A stretch of DNA of 64,000 nt. Source: Vibrio splendidus (GTDB lineage Bacteria > Pseudomonadota > Gammaproteobacteria > Enterobacterales > Vibrionaceae). Numbering within the stretch: the first letter of the stretch is position 1; each line of letters begins with the position of its first letter. The stretch is taken from assembly GCF_024347615.1 (NCBI RefSeq), contig NZ_AP025508.1:620001-684000 (forward strand), in the 5' to 3' direction. Shown in pieces: positions 16,651 through 29,910 of this stretch. Below the pieces are notes generated by a model. The model searched no databases. It was not told the DNA's origin and worked only from the letters and a program-made list of their open reading frames with translations. The position numbers and the translations under genes were made by a program.

Positions 16651-18069
16651 CTAGTCGTTAGTGTTCAGTAATCTCGCTGTGCCGTTCTCTCGGATAGCAT
16701 TGATAGCTTGTAACTGCTTATAGATTACAAAGTAACGGTTGATGTTGGCGACATAGGTCACCGGTTCTTTGCTCACGTATTTACGAGTGATGATTTCTAC
16801 GTTTTTAAACCAGATGTTTGGGTTGTAACCTTTCTGCTTGGCAATGCGCCTCATCTTTCTGATCTTAGCAGGACCAGCGTTGTAAGAAGCCAAAGTGAAG
16901 TAGATTTGGTTATCTGGCGTAATGGCAGGGTCGTCAAAATACCTGTCCTTAATGAAACGCATGTATTTCACACCCGCATGGATGTTGTTATCCACTTTAT
17001 GTATGTTTTTGATGTTGACGTTTTTGTCTTTGGCGGTACTTGGCAACACCTGCATCACACCAATAGCTCCACGGTGGGAAACCCGGCTTTGATCCAGTCC
17101 AGACTCTTGGAAACCTTGTGCAGACATCATCAAAGGGTCGAATTCGTATTTACTCGAATACTTTTCAAAAACATCTGACAGCTTAGCCACTCGGTCTATT
17201 TTATTTGGGTTGAGCGCTCTACCTAACCAGCGAGTGTTGTCGATGTATTTCTGATAGATAACATTTCCAAGTAGGGTACCTGTTCGTGCCGTCTGGACGT
17301 ATTTGTTGATCTCTTTTTTTAGTTGAGGGCTGTTTTTTCTTAATGCCCACGCTATTTGGCCATTTTCACGTAAGGGTAAATCGTGATGGACCTGAATGTT
17401 TTCCATTACGTCAGTCCATAACTTTGCTTTATGGCTATCTAGGATTGTGCCTTGTATATAGCCTTGGTTGACCAACTCTATCAGCTCGTAGTCTTGTAAT
17501 GACTCCTCAATAAAGTGGACATGCAGCGGTGGTAAGTCTAATTCATTCAGTTCTTTATTGACTCTTTGTACACTCTCGAAGTAACTCGAACTTGCACGGA
17601 TCCAAACCTCTTTACCGCTCAGTTGCTTGATTTCGGTGATAGGGGCTGAATTCTTTCCTGTGATAATCAGTTCTTTTCCATCTTTAATCATTGGATCGGA
17701 AAAATCGATGATTCGTAATCGCTTGTCGGTGATCGTCAGGTTCGCGACAGCGACGTCGCCATAACCAGATTCTAATGAGGAAAGTAGATCATCTCGCTGC
17801 ACTGGGATGATTTGAACATTGAGGTAAGGGTGTTTCTTACGAAGGCTCTTCTCAAAGTGGTAGAGCATTTCAGCTACGATGCCTTTTGGTTTGCCATCCT
17901 CGATATAATAAAAACCAAGATCAGCAGACACGAGCACTCTAACCGTTCCTTTGGTTTTGAGCACGTCTAAGTCACCCATGTAAGGCTTGTTGCTTAACGG
18001 GGACAGTTCTAATGCGTAGGATAATTGGCTAAATAGCGATATCCAGATAAATAATAACAACCTACTCAC
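16651..18069 (-). CDS. mltF: Membrane-bound lytic transglycosylase F-like protein (SBP_bac_3 + SLT)
   Basis: About 472 residues: a signal sequence (LLLFIWISLFSQLSYA), a periplasmic solute-binding-type domain (about 40-270, with RIIDFSDPM), and a C-terminal SLT transglycosylase domain. The SLT domain shows MMSAQGFQESGLDQS with the catalytic Glu, GAIGVMQVLPST and ASYNAGPAKI. This is the MltF architecture. The frame can start at GTG 18075, but GGAG lies only 1 nt before that codon and 7 nt before the GTG at 18069, so I prefer 18069. A MltF paralog elsewhere in the genome cannot be excluded, so the symbol is tentative. Confidence 0.82.
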   Translation of the reverse strand: MSRLLLFIWISLFSQLSYALELSPLSNKPYMGDLDVLKTKGTVRVLVSADLGFYYIEDGKPKGIVAEMLYHFEKSLRKKHPYLNVQIIPVQRDDLLSSLESGYGDVAVANLTITDKRLRIIDFSDPMIKDGKELIITGKNSAPITEIKQLSGKEVWIRASSSYFESVQRVNKELNELDLPPLHVHFIEESLQDYELIELVNQGYIQGTILDSHKAKLWTDVMENIQVHHDLPLRENGQIAWALRKNSPQLKKEINKYVQTARTGTLLGNVIYQKYIDNTRWLGRALNPNKIDRVAKLSDVFEKYSSKYEFDPLMMSAQGFQESGLDQSRVSHRGAIGVMQVLPSTAKDKNVNIKNIHKVDNNIHAGVKYMRFIKDRYFDDPAITPDNQIYFTLASYNAGPAKIRKMRRIAKQKGYNPNIWFKNVEIITRKYVSKEPVTYVANINRYFVIYKQLQAINAIRENGTARLLNTND

Positions 18070-18157
18070 ATCCACACTCCATGTTGATGTTTTGTTAAAA
18101 GTTATCTTTTGAAGATACCGTGTATTATGCGATTCATCAAGTTTACGAAATTAAGTT

Positions 18158-18187
18158 CAAAAAAAACGCGCTAATAAATTAGCGCGT
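18158..18187 (-). terminator. Terminator after bamD
   Basis: A perfect 10-bp stem (ACGCGCTAAT/ATTAGCGCGT) with a short AA loop is followed on the minus strand by a run of T. Confidence 0.85.
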
Positions 18188-18212
18188 ATTCGAATAAATA
18201 TGACAACGTTGA

Positions 18213-18941
18213 TTAAGGCAGTGGGTTTAACTCAATCAATTTTTCTGTTCTTGAAGCTGCGTCTTCTAAACCTAGTTGTTTATAAGCTTCTAACTGAATA
18301 TCCAATGACTTACGTGCAGCAATTGTGTCTGGGTAAGTCTTCTGCAGCTCTTGTGTTCGGTTTACAGCTGCAATCCAAGCTTCACGGCGTAGGTAGAAAT
18401 CAGCGGTTGCTAAGTCATACTCTGCGAGGCGGTTCTTAAGTGCGAACATGCGTTTTTGCGCATCTTCCGCATAAGGGCTGCTAGGGAAGCGTTCCAGTAG
18501 TCGTTTGAAGTCAGCAAACGCGAGTTTCACTGGTTCTGGATCTCGGTCACTACGGTCGATATTAAAAATGTCGTGCATGAAGTTACGGTCTTGTGCCATG
18601 TGCGTTAGGCCGCGCATGTAAAGCACCCAGTCTTGTTTTTCATGAGTCGGGTTTAAGCGTAGGAATCGAGAAATGGTGGCAAGGCCTAACGCCAAGTCAT
18701 CATTTTTGTAGTACGCGTAAATCAGATCTAGCTGTACTTGTTCCGAATAGGCGCCGAATGGGTAACGAGAGTCTAAGGCTTCTAGCTTTTCGATTGCAGA
18801 AAGCCAGCTACCGCTCTGTAGGGACTCTTGAGCGTCAGAGTAAAGAACCGATGGTGGTACATCCGGTACTATTTCTTCAGTACTTGAACAGCCAACTAAG
18901 AGTGATACGGCTAATAGACCCGATAAAGTAAGGTGTTTCAT
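18213..18941 (-). CDS. bamD: Outer membrane protein assembly factor BamD (lipoprotein)
   Basis: An essential partner of BamA in outer-membrane barrel insertion. The 242-residue precursor has a lipoprotein signal with lipobox LLVGC, making Cys18 the acylated residue. The rest is five tetratricopeptide-like helical repeats, with the typical YSDAQESLQSG..AIEKLEALDSRYPFG beginning and the FKRLLERFPSSPYAEDAQKRM repeat. It is divergent from rluD, an arrangement shared with E. coli. Confidence 0.95.
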   Translation of the reverse strand: MKHLTLSGLLAVSLLVGCSSTEEIVPDVPPSVLYSDAQESLQSGSWLSAIEKLEALDSRYPFGAYSEQVQLDLIYAYYKNDDLALGLATISRFLRLNPTHEKQDWVLYMRGLTHMAQDRNFMHDIFNIDRSDRDPEPVKLAFADFKRLLERFPSSPYAEDAQKRMFALKNRLAEYDLATADFYLRREAWIAAVNRTQELQKTYPDTIAARKSLDIQLEAYKQLGLEDAASRTEKLIELNPLP

Positions 18942-19078
18942 GTCAGGCGTCGATTCCTTGAATTAAATATTTCGTAAGCTTCCGTTACTTTCTAACCAGT
19001 AACAGATACAATGATGCAATTATTCTATTTTATCCATACTAATGGGTATTAGTCTCACGGTTTTTAAAAAAGTTCGAT

Positions 19079-20053
19079 ATGGCTCAGCAGATAACATTAA
19101 CAGACACAGTAAAAAGCAGCCAGTTAGGTCAACGTTTAGACCAAGCTGTCGCTGAACTATTTACCGATTTTTCTCGCTCTCGTATTAAAGAGTGGCTTCT
19201 TGACGGCAAAATCCAAGTGGATGGCGAAGTTATCACTAAACCGCGCACCATAGTTTTGGGCGGTGAAGCGATCATCCTACAAGCGGAGCTTGCAGATGAA
19301 GAGCGCTGGGAAGCACAAGATATTCCGTTAAACATTGTCTATGAAGATGATGATTTATTGGTTATCAATAAGCCTCGCGATCTGGTTGTACACCCAGGTG
19401 CAGGTACGCCGGATGGAACCATACTAAATGCATTGCTTTTCCATTATCCTCAGATTGCAGAAGTACCTCGTGCGGGTATTGTGCACCGTCTTGATAAAGA
19501 CACAACCGGTCTTATGGTTGTGGCTAAGACGGTTCCAGCTCAAACTCGCCTTGTACGTGCACTTGCTAAACGTCGTATCACTCGTGAATATGAAGCAATT
19601 GCTATTGGTAAAATGACCGCGGGTGGTGTGGTTGAGAAAGGCATTAGCCGTCATGCAACTAAACGTACTTTAATGGACGTGAATGAATTAGGTAAGCCTG
19701 CGGTAACTCACTACCGTGTTGCGGAGCACTTCCGCGAACATACTCGTATTCGTCTACGCCTAGAAACAGGTCGTACTCACCAAATCCGTGTTCATATGTC
19801 ATACCTTCAGCACCCTCTGTTAGGTGATATTGCATACGGTGGTCGTGCACGTATTCCAAAAGGTGCATCTGAAGAGCTGACGACAATGATTCGTTCTTTT
19901 GATCGCCAAGCGCTGCATGCTGTAATGCTTAAATTTGTTCACCCTATTACTGGTGAAGAAGTTGAGTTCCACGCACCTGTTCCAAATGACATGGTTGTGA
20001 TGGCAGAAGCGTTACGTGTTGATGCTCGCGAAAATCACGAAGACGACATTTAA
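19079..20053 (+). CDS. rluD: 23S rRNA pseudouridine(1911/1915/1917) synthase RluD
   Basis: RluD isomerises three uridines in helix 69 of 23S rRNA. The 324-residue protein has an N-terminal S4 RNA-binding domain (about 18-80) and an RsuA/RluA catalytic domain with Asp139 in HRLDKDTTGL. TGRTHQIRVH and HPLLGDIAYGG are also present. The next gene, pgeF, starts 2 nt after its stop, which indicates an operon. Confidence 0.96.
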   Translation: MAQQITLTDTVKSSQLGQRLDQAVAELFTDFSRSRIKEWLLDGKIQVDGEVITKPRTIVLGGEAIILQAELADEERWEAQDIPLNIVYEDDDLLVINKPRDLVVHPGAGTPDGTILNALLFHYPQIAEVPRAGIVHRLDKDTTGLMVVAKTVPAQTRLVRALAKRRITREYEAIAIGKMTAGGVVEKGISRHATKRTLMDVNELGKPAVTHYRVAEHFREHTRIRLRLETGRTHQIRVHMSYLQHPLLGDIAYGGRARIPKGASEELTTMIRSFDRQALHAVMLKFVHPITGEEVEFHAPVPNDMVVMAEALRVDARENHEDDI

Positions 20054-20055
20054 TC

Positions 20056-20796
20056 ATGTCAATGATCATCCCTGACTGGAACGCTCCTCAAAACGTGAAA
20101 GCATTTGCTTCGACTCGTTTCGATGGTTGTTCTACAGGTGCTTATCAAGGGTTAAACCTCGGTATGCACGTTGGGGATGATACTTCGCTTGTTGAAAGCA
20201 ATCGAATATGGCTAAAGCAACAATCTAAGATGCCCACAGCTCCAGTATGGCTAAATCAAACTCACTCAACGGATGTCGTTACGGTTTTAGAACCGGTGAC
20301 GAATGTTCTTGATGCTGATGGTGCATTTACCTCTGCAAAGGGTATTGTGTGTTCAGCGATGACGGCTGATTGCTTGCCAGTAATTCTTACTGATACCAAA
20401 GGCACTCAAGTCGCGGCTGTTCATGCGGGTTGGCGTGGTCTTGCTGGTGGCATTCTTGAAAATGCCGTCGCAAAGTTTTCAAATCTAGATTCAGATAATC
20501 AGATCATGGCTTGGCTTGGCCCTGCAATTGGCAAAGATGCATTTGAGGTTGGCAACGATGTGTTGGAAGCTTTTGTTCGTTTTGACCCTCAAGCGAAATT
20601 AGCATTTCAAGCCAAAGCTGAACCTGGCAAATGGCTGGCAAACATGTCTCAACTCGCGACTCAACGATTAATGGAAGTTGGCGTGACTTCAGTGACAGAC
20701 TCGAATCTATGTACATACGCAGATTCAGATGCTTTCTATTCTTATCGCCGTGATGGCATTACTGGACGTCAGGCTACATTTATTTGGTTAGAGTAA
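20056..20796 (+). CDS. pgeF: Peptidoglycan editing factor PgeF (YfiH, multicopper-type fold)
   Basis: The 246-residue protein belongs to the DUF152/YfiH family, reported as a purine nucleoside phosphorylase/laccase fold and as a factor that prevents misincorporation of Ser into muropeptides. The three metal ligands are visible: His70 in NQTHSTDVV, Cys106 in TADCLPV and His123 in AVHAGWRG. It is coupled to rluD (2-nt gap), as in many gammaproteobacteria. Its exact cellular reaction is less certain than its family. Confidence 0.92.
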   Translation: MSMIIPDWNAPQNVKAFASTRFDGCSTGAYQGLNLGMHVGDDTSLVESNRIWLKQQSKMPTAPVWLNQTHSTDVVTVLEPVTNVLDADGAFTSAKGIVCSAMTADCLPVILTDTKGTQVAAVHAGWRGLAGGILENAVAKFSNLDSDNQIMAWLGPAIGKDAFEVGNDVLEAFVRFDPQAKLAFQAKAEPGKWLANMSQLATQRLMEVGVTSVTDSNLCTYADSDAFYSYRRDGITGRQATFIWLE

Positions 20797-20867
20797 TCTC
20801 TGGCTAGCACAACCACTCATCCAGCTCATTTATATTTTCATATAAGCTCTATTCTTCACTCTTATCC

Positions 20868-20896
20868 CTTGAAAATCCGCGTTACCGTATCCATCT
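20868..20896 (+). promoter_or_regulatory. Sigma-32-type heat-shock promoter of clpB
   Basis: CTTGAAA (20868-20874), a 14-bp spacer and ATCCATCT (20889-20896) match the RpoH consensus CTTGAAA/CCCCATnT at 7 of 7 and 5 of 7 defined positions. It lies 43 bp upstream of the clpB start. Confidence 0.7.
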
Positions 20897-20938
20897 TCTA
20901 ACCATAAGATAAACATATCTAAGAGTAGGAAGGTTGGC

Positions 20939-23512
20939 ATGCGTCTCGATCGGTTCACTAGTAAATTCCAAATTGCGATATCTGATGCTCAGTCGCTCGC
21001 ATTAGGTCGTGATCACCAATATATAGAACCTGTGCACCTAATGGTGTCTTTGCTTAATCAAGATGGCAGTGCGATTCGTCCATTGCTTACTATGCTGAAC
21101 ATTGATGTTGTTCAATTGCGTTCTAAATTGAGCGAAATATTAGACCGAGTGCCAAAAGTAAGTGGTATCGGTGGTGATGTTCAGCTTTCGAATGCCATGG
21201 GAACGTTGTTCAACCTATGTGACAAGGTCGCGCAAAAGCGCCAAGACAGTTACATATCTTCAGAAGTATTCCTACTCGCTGCAATTGAAGACAAAGGTCC
21301 TTTAGGGAACTTACTTAAAGAGTTAGGCCTTACTGAGCAAAAACTATCTCAAGCTATCGAGCAAGTTCGTGGTGGTCAAAAAGTCGATGACCCGAATGCG
21401 GAAGATAGACGCCAAGCATTAGAGAAGTTCACCATTGATCTGACCGAAAGAGCAGAGCAAGGCAAGCTAGATCCTGTGATTGGTCGAGACGATGAAATCC
21501 GTCGTACTATCCAAGTACTTCAACGCCGTACTAAGAATAACCCTGTCATTATTGGTGAGCCTGGTGTCGGAAAAACGGCAATCGTTGAAGGTTTAGCGCA
21601 GCGCATTATCAACAATGAAGTACCGGAAGGCTTGAGAGGGCGACGAGTTCTTTCATTAGACATGGGCTCTTTGATTGCAGGTGCTAAATATCGTGGTGAA
21701 TTTGAAGAGCGCTTGAAATCAGTTCTCAACGAATTATCGAAAGAAGAGGGCAACATTATTCTCTTCATCGATGAAATTCACACCATGGTAGGAGCAGGTA
21801 AAGGCGAAGGCTCTATGGACGCCGGTAATATGCTGAAACCAGCATTGGCTCGTGGTGAGCTGCATTGTGTAGGCGCAACGACACTCGATGAACATCGTCA
21901 ATATATAGAGAAAGATCCTGCATTAGAGCGTCGATTCCAAAAAGTGATAGTCGATGAGCCAACCGTTGAAGACACAGTTGCGATTCTTCGTGGTTTGAAA
22001 GAGCGCTATGAACTTCACCATCATGTAGAAATTACTGACCCAGCGATTGTAGCGGCGGCAACGTTATCTCATCGATACGTTTCAGATCGTCAGTTACCAG
22101 ATAAGGCGATTGATCTCATTGATGAAGCGGCTTCGAGCATTCGCATGCAGATCGATTCAAAACCTGAGTCGCTAGATAAGCTCGAGCGCAAAATCATTCA
22201 ATTGAAGATCGAGCAGCAAGCTCTCACGAATGAAAATGATGAAGCCAGTGAAAAGAGGCTTCGCACGCTGCAAAGTGAACTTTCTGAGAAGGAGCGGGAT
22301 TTTGCAGAACTTGAAGAAGTTTGGAACGCTGAAAAAGCGGCGCTTTCCGGGACGCAACATATCAAATCAGAGTTAGAACAAGCTCGTATGGATATGGACT
22401 TTGCACGACGTGCTGGCGATCTTAACCGAATGTCTGAATTGCAATATGGTCGAATCCCAGAGTTGGAGAAGCAGTTAGACCTCGCGACTCAAGCTGAAAT
22501 GCAAGAAATGACCTTATTACGTAATAAGGTAACTGACGCTGAAATTGCCGATGTTCTTTCAAAGCAAACCGGCATTCCGGTTTCTAAAATGCTAGAGGCA
22601 GAAAAAGAGAAGCTTCTGAAAATGGAAGGTGTTCTGCATAAGCGGGTTATTGGGCAAGCCGAAGCGGTAGAAGTGGTATCGAATGCGATTCGTCGTAGTC
22701 GTGCTGGTTTATCAGATCCAAATAAGCCGATTGGTTCTTTCTTATTTCTTGGTCCAACGGGCGTAGGTAAAACCGAACTGTGTAAAACATTGGCTAACTT
22801 CATGTTTGATAGTGACGATGCCATGGTTCGTATCGATATGTCTGAGTTTATGGAGAAGCACTCAGTGGCTCGTTTGGTTGGTGCTCCTCCAGGTTACGTT
22901 GGGTATGAAGAAGGTGGTTACTTAACTGAAGCTGTTCGTCGAAAACCTTATTCTGTGATTCTGCTTGATGAGGTAGAGAAAGCGCACCCTGATGTTTTCA
23001 ATATTCTATTGCAGGTTTTAGATGATGGACGATTAACTGACGGACAAGGTCGCACGGTCGATTTCAGAAATACCGTAGTGATCATGACATCTAATCTTGG
23101 CTCTTCGAGAATTCAAGAAAACTTCAATACGCTCGATTACCAAGGAATAAAGAATGAGGTGATGGAAGTGGTAGGTAAGCATTTCCGCCCTGAGTTTTTG
23201 AACCGTGTTGATGAAAGTGTCGTGTTCCATCCATTAGGCCAAGCTCACATCGAGTCAATAGCCGCTATTCAGCTTGAGCATTTGAAGAAACGAATGGAAG
23301 ACAATGGCTATGAGCTTGAAGTTTCGGACAAAGCACTGAAGTTGATCTCTCAAGTCGGTTTTGATCCTGTCTATGGTGCGAGGCCTCTTAAAAGAGCAAT
23401 TCAGCAGAGTGTTGAGAACCCATTAGCGAAAGCGATACTTGCAGGGAAAATCAATCCGGATAAGAAAGTGCAGCTATTAGTGAATAACGACCGAATTATT
23501 GCTCACCAATAA
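20939..23512 (+). CDS. clpB: ATP-dependent disaggregase ClpB
   Basis: A hexameric AAA+ chaperone that resolubilises aggregates together with DnaK. It has 857 residues, the same as E. coli ClpB. Order: Clp N-domain (about 1-145), first AAA+ module with GEPGVGKT near 206, coiled-coil middle domain (about 410-520), second AAA+ module with GPTGVGKT near 605, and the C-terminal D2 small domain ending in [11 protein letters not shown]. Both Walker B motifs (ILFIDEIH and [11 protein letters not shown]) are intact. It has a sigma-32-type promoter and its own terminator. Confidence 0.97.
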   Translation: MRLDRFTSKFQIAISDAQSLALGRDHQYIEPVHLMVSLLNQDGSAIRPLLTMLNIDVVQLRSKLSEILDRVPKVSGIGGDVQLSNAMGTLFNLCDKVAQKRQDSYISSEVFLLAAIEDKGPLGNLLKELGLTEQKLSQAIEQVRGGQKVDDPNAEDRRQALEKFTIDLTERAEQGKLDPVIGRDDEIRRTIQVLQRRTKNNPVIIGEPGVGKTAIVEGLAQRIINNEVPEGLRGRRVLSLDMGSLIAGAKYRGEFEERLKSVLNELSKEEGNIILFIDEIHTMVGAGKGEGSMDAGNMLKPALARGELHCVGATTLDEHRQYIEKDPALERRFQKVIVDEPTVEDTVAILRGLKERYELHHHVEITDPAIVAAATLSHRYVSDRQLPDKAIDLIDEAASSIRMQIDSKPESLDKLERKIIQLKIEQQALTNENDEASEKRLRTLQSELSEKERDFAELEEVWNAEKAALSGTQHIKSELEQARMDMDFARRAGDLNRMSELQYGRIPELEKQLDLATQAEMQEMTLLRNKVTDAEIADVLSKQTGIPVSKMLEAEKEKLLKMEGVLHKRVIGQAEAVEVVSNAIRRSRAGLSDPNKPIGSFLFLGPTGVGKTELCKTLANFMFDSDDAMVRIDMSEFMEKHSVARLVGAPPGYVGYEEGGYLTEAVRRKPYSVILLDEVEKAHPDVFNILLQVLDDGRLTDGQGRTVDFRNTVVIMTSNLGSSRIQENFNTLDYQGIKNEVMEVVGKHFRPEFLNRVDESVVFHPLGQAHIESIAAIQLEHLKKRMEDNGYELEVSDKALKLISQVGFDPVYGARPLKRAIQQSVENPLAKAILAGKINPDKKVQLLVNNDRIIAHQ

Positions 23513-23526
23513 TCAAGGTAAGAACG

Positions 23527-23570
23527 ATAGGTACGATTAGTCGAAATTAAGACGTAATCGTACCTATTTT
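23527..23570 (+). terminator. Terminator after clpB
   Basis: A 13-bp perfect stem (ATAGGTACGATTA and its complement at 23555-23567) with an additional GTC/GAC inner pairing ends in TTTT. Confidence 0.8.
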
Positions 23571-23632
23571 GAACGCTTTGTGTGAATAGTGTCCGAACGA
23601 TCGCCTGCTGCGGTCTTTTTTCGTTTTTGGCC

Positions 23633-23660
23633 TTGTGCAAAGGGGGATTCTCTCTATAAT
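23633..23660 (+). promoter_or_regulatory. rRNA P1 promoter
   Basis: TTGTGC, a 16-bp spacer and a perfect TATAAT are directly followed by the GC-rich discriminator GCGCTCCCG. A 16-bp spacer and a GC discriminator are hallmarks of stringently controlled rRNA P1 promoters. Confidence 0.85.
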
Positions 23661-23757
23661 GCGCTCCCGTTGCCAGGGATAACTAAGCGGTTTGAACTAA
23701 GCAACGAGACGACATTAAGCATTTAAGATGCTTTGAAAAATTAGCTGGAAAAAGTGT

Positions 23758-23785
23758 TTGACACTGGAACCCAATTCGCTAGAAT
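23758..23785 (+). promoter_or_regulatory. rRNA P2 promoter
   Basis: A perfect TTGACA, a 16-bp spacer and TAGAAT lie about 125 bp downstream of P1 and upstream of boxA. Confidence 0.8.
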
Positions 23786-24111
23786 GGCCGTCCACTTAGA
23801 GAGGCTCCTTACTAAAAGGAACGCTCAATAAGTAAAGTTCTTTAACAATTTAAACCTATCAATCTGTGTGGGCACTCGTTGATGAATATCAAAACGTTTT
23901 ATCTTCCCTTTTAATTAAGAGAAGTAAAACAGATTCCTCGGAATCAACTTTGGTTTCAATGAACTGAGTGACCAATACAAATAACTACTTTCTCTTGTAG
24001 AAAGAAAGTATTTGGCACAGTCAATTCATTATCTTTCTGTTGGAAAGATAATAGCTTTAGAATTACTTTTTGTAGTTTTGAAGTCAGTATTCATTGAGCC
24101 GACAAAATCTT

Positions 24112-25666
<1,555 letters not shown>

Positions 25667-25743
25667 TACGAAGATACCACGATGAGTGTCCACACAGATT
25701 GATTAGGTTTAGAAAGTTTAAGAGTAGAAATACTTTTCCAGAT

Positions 25744-25819
25744 GGGGCTATAGCTCAGCTGGGAGAGCGCCTCGCTGGCAGCGAGGAGGTCTGCGGTTCG
25801 ATCCCGCATAGCTCCACCA
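25744..25819 (+). tRNA. tRNA-Ala (GGC) in the 16S-23S spacer
   Basis: A 76-nt cloverleaf with a 7-bp acceptor (GGGGCTA/TAGCTCC), encoded CCA, GTTCGATCC T-loop, and anticodon loop CTGGCAG with anticodon GGC. It is the only tRNA in this spacer. Confidence 0.95.
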
Positions 25820-26212
25820 TCTTTAAGTGTTTTTCTTTGAAAATATTTAAAAATGGTTCCCTTCTTTTAATAGAAGTTGAATCAAGCTCTTTAACAATTT
25901 GGAAAGCTGACTGATTTGATTACTTACGAGTAATTCAAATCAAATTTAAAAGTTCTCAATGTTTATCTTTCATTAGATAAACACAACAAACACATTCAAG
26001 TGTCTTGTATTCGAATGATCAGAAATGATTGTTCATTTTTTGATTCTACTTTTTATTAAAAAGTGGAAACAAAAAGTAAATTGAGTCCGGCAAACAGTTA
26101 TCAAGAATTAACCCTTCTTGATGACAACCAAAAACCTTGGTTGCTTTTTGTCTTCACTTTTTAAAAGTGAAAGCAAATTTGTATCATACGCTAAGACCCT
26201 TTCGGGTTGTAT
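25820..26212 (+). other. 16S-23S spacer, distal part
   Basis: These 393 bp contain a second boxA (AGCTCTTTAACAA at 25885-25897). The end pairs with sequence beyond the 23S gene (TTGTATGGTTAAG with CTTAACCATACAA) to form the processing stem. No further tRNA is present. Confidence 0.8.
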
Positions 26213-29106
<2,894 letters not shown>

Positions 29107-29219
29107 ACAACACCCAAGGGGTTTTGTGGACTCAGATGTACCAGACCTTGAATGCGTTTGAAGAGAAATACTTTTAAAGCTCTATTAAATAGAGAAGCAG
29201 CTTTCCGAATTTTAAAATT

Positions 29220-29338
29220 TGCTTGGCGACCATAGCATTGTGGACCCACCTGATTCCATGCCGAACTCAGAAGTGAAACACAATAGCGCCGATGGTAGTG
29301 TGGGGTTTCCCCATGTGAGAGTAGGACATCGCCAGGCT
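29220..29338 (+). rRNA. rrf: 5S ribosomal RNA
   Basis: About 119 nt from TGCTTGGCGACC to GCCAGGCT, with the conserved CCATGCCGAACTCAGAAGTG and GCCGATGGTAGTGTGG segments. The 5' and 3' ends pair. Confidence 0.94.
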
Positions 29339-29404
29339 TTAAATTAAATCTTTAGGTTGACCAACCTGGGGATATGGACGCTCACTTAGTGAGTTGACCA
29401 CTGC

Positions 29405-29481
29405 GGAGTGGTAGTTCAGTTGGTTAGAATACCGGCCTGTCACGCCGGGGGTCGCGGGTTCGAGTCCCGTCCACTCCGCCA
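29405..29481 (+). tRNA. tRNA-Asp (GTC)
   Basis: A 77-nt cloverleaf nearly identical to E. coli tRNA-Asp, with anticodon GTC in CTGTCAC and encoded CCA. It is the first tRNA in the distal part of the rRNA operon. Confidence 0.96.
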
Positions 29482-29515
29482 CTTATTCAGAGGTTCAGCT
29501 CTTTAAAACTGAAAT

Positions 29516-29592
<77 letters not shown>

Positions 29593-29597
29593 TATTT

Positions 29598-29628
29598 AAG
29601 GCTCTAGTCGAAAGACTAGAGCCTTTTT
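29598..29628 (+). terminator. Terminator of the rRNA-tRNA operon
   Basis: A perfect 12-bp stem (AAGGCTCTAGTC/GACTAGAGCCTT) with a GAAA loop and five T lies 6 bp after tRNA-Trp. Confidence 0.9.
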
Positions 29629-29657
29629 ACTTTCTGGCATCGAAATATGTCATTAAT

Positions 29658-29725
29658 AGAGCAGCGGATTCTCCGACTTACCAAAACAGCGCGTGTTGGG
29701 AGTTCGAATCTCTCCACCCCTGCCA
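29658..29725 (+). pseudogene. tRNA-Trp remnant 1 (5' part missing, anticodon arm disrupted)
   Basis: AGAGCAGCGGATTC of the D/anticodon arm is copied exactly. About 13 extra bases (TCCGACTTA and ACAG) interrupt the anticodon loop. From 29690 on, 39 nt are identical to the intact gene, including the T arm, acceptor 3' strand and CCA. The acceptor 5' strand and most of the D arm are absent, so it cannot fold as a tRNA. Confidence 0.75.
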
Positions 29726-29731
29726 TATACG

Positions 29732-29761
29732 AAGCCTCAGCAGAAATGCTGGGGCTTTTTT
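29732..29761 (+). terminator. Terminator-like hairpin after remnant 1
   Basis: An 11-bp stem (AAGCCTCAGCA/TGCTGGGGCTT, one G-T pair) with a short loop is followed by six T. Confidence 0.75.
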
Positions 29762-29836
29762 GCGTCTGTTGCTTCTTCGAAGTAATGTTGTGAGCTAGAT
29801 CGCCAGCCCGGTCTAATCTCCGGAGTGCCGGCTCAG

Positions 29837-29864
29837 TCCACCCCTGCCATATTTAAGGCTCTAG
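29837..29864 (+). pseudogene. tRNA-Trp remnant 2 (3' tip plus start of terminator)
   Basis: These 28 nt are identical to 29580-29607, that is the last 13 nt of tRNA-Trp including CCA plus the first arm of its terminator. Nothing upstream of the acceptor strand is recognisable as tRNA. Confidence 0.65.
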
Positions 29865-29900
29865 ACTGCGCGTCCCGGCAGAAATGCTAGAGCCTTTTTG
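29855..29900 (+). terminator. Terminator-like hairpin after remnant 2, hybrid loop
   Basis: The outer stem AAGGCTCTAG/CTAGAGCCTT equals that of the operon terminator, but the loop is a 22-nt segment with its own CTGC/GCAG pairing. Five T follow. Confidence 0.7.
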
Positions 29901-29910
29901 CTTTCTATTA

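Larger units (their letters stand above)
23513..24111 (+). other. Intergenic region and rRNA operon leader
   Basis: These 599 bp contain the clpB terminator, promoters P1 and P2, and the rRNA leader with a boxA antitermination element (GTTCTTTAACAA at 23837-23848). No protein gene is supported. Confidence 0.8.

Noticed and set aside
22489..22824. 111-residue minus-strand frame inside clpB
   Set aside because: Antisense shadow; the plus strand holds an intact AAA+ domain there.
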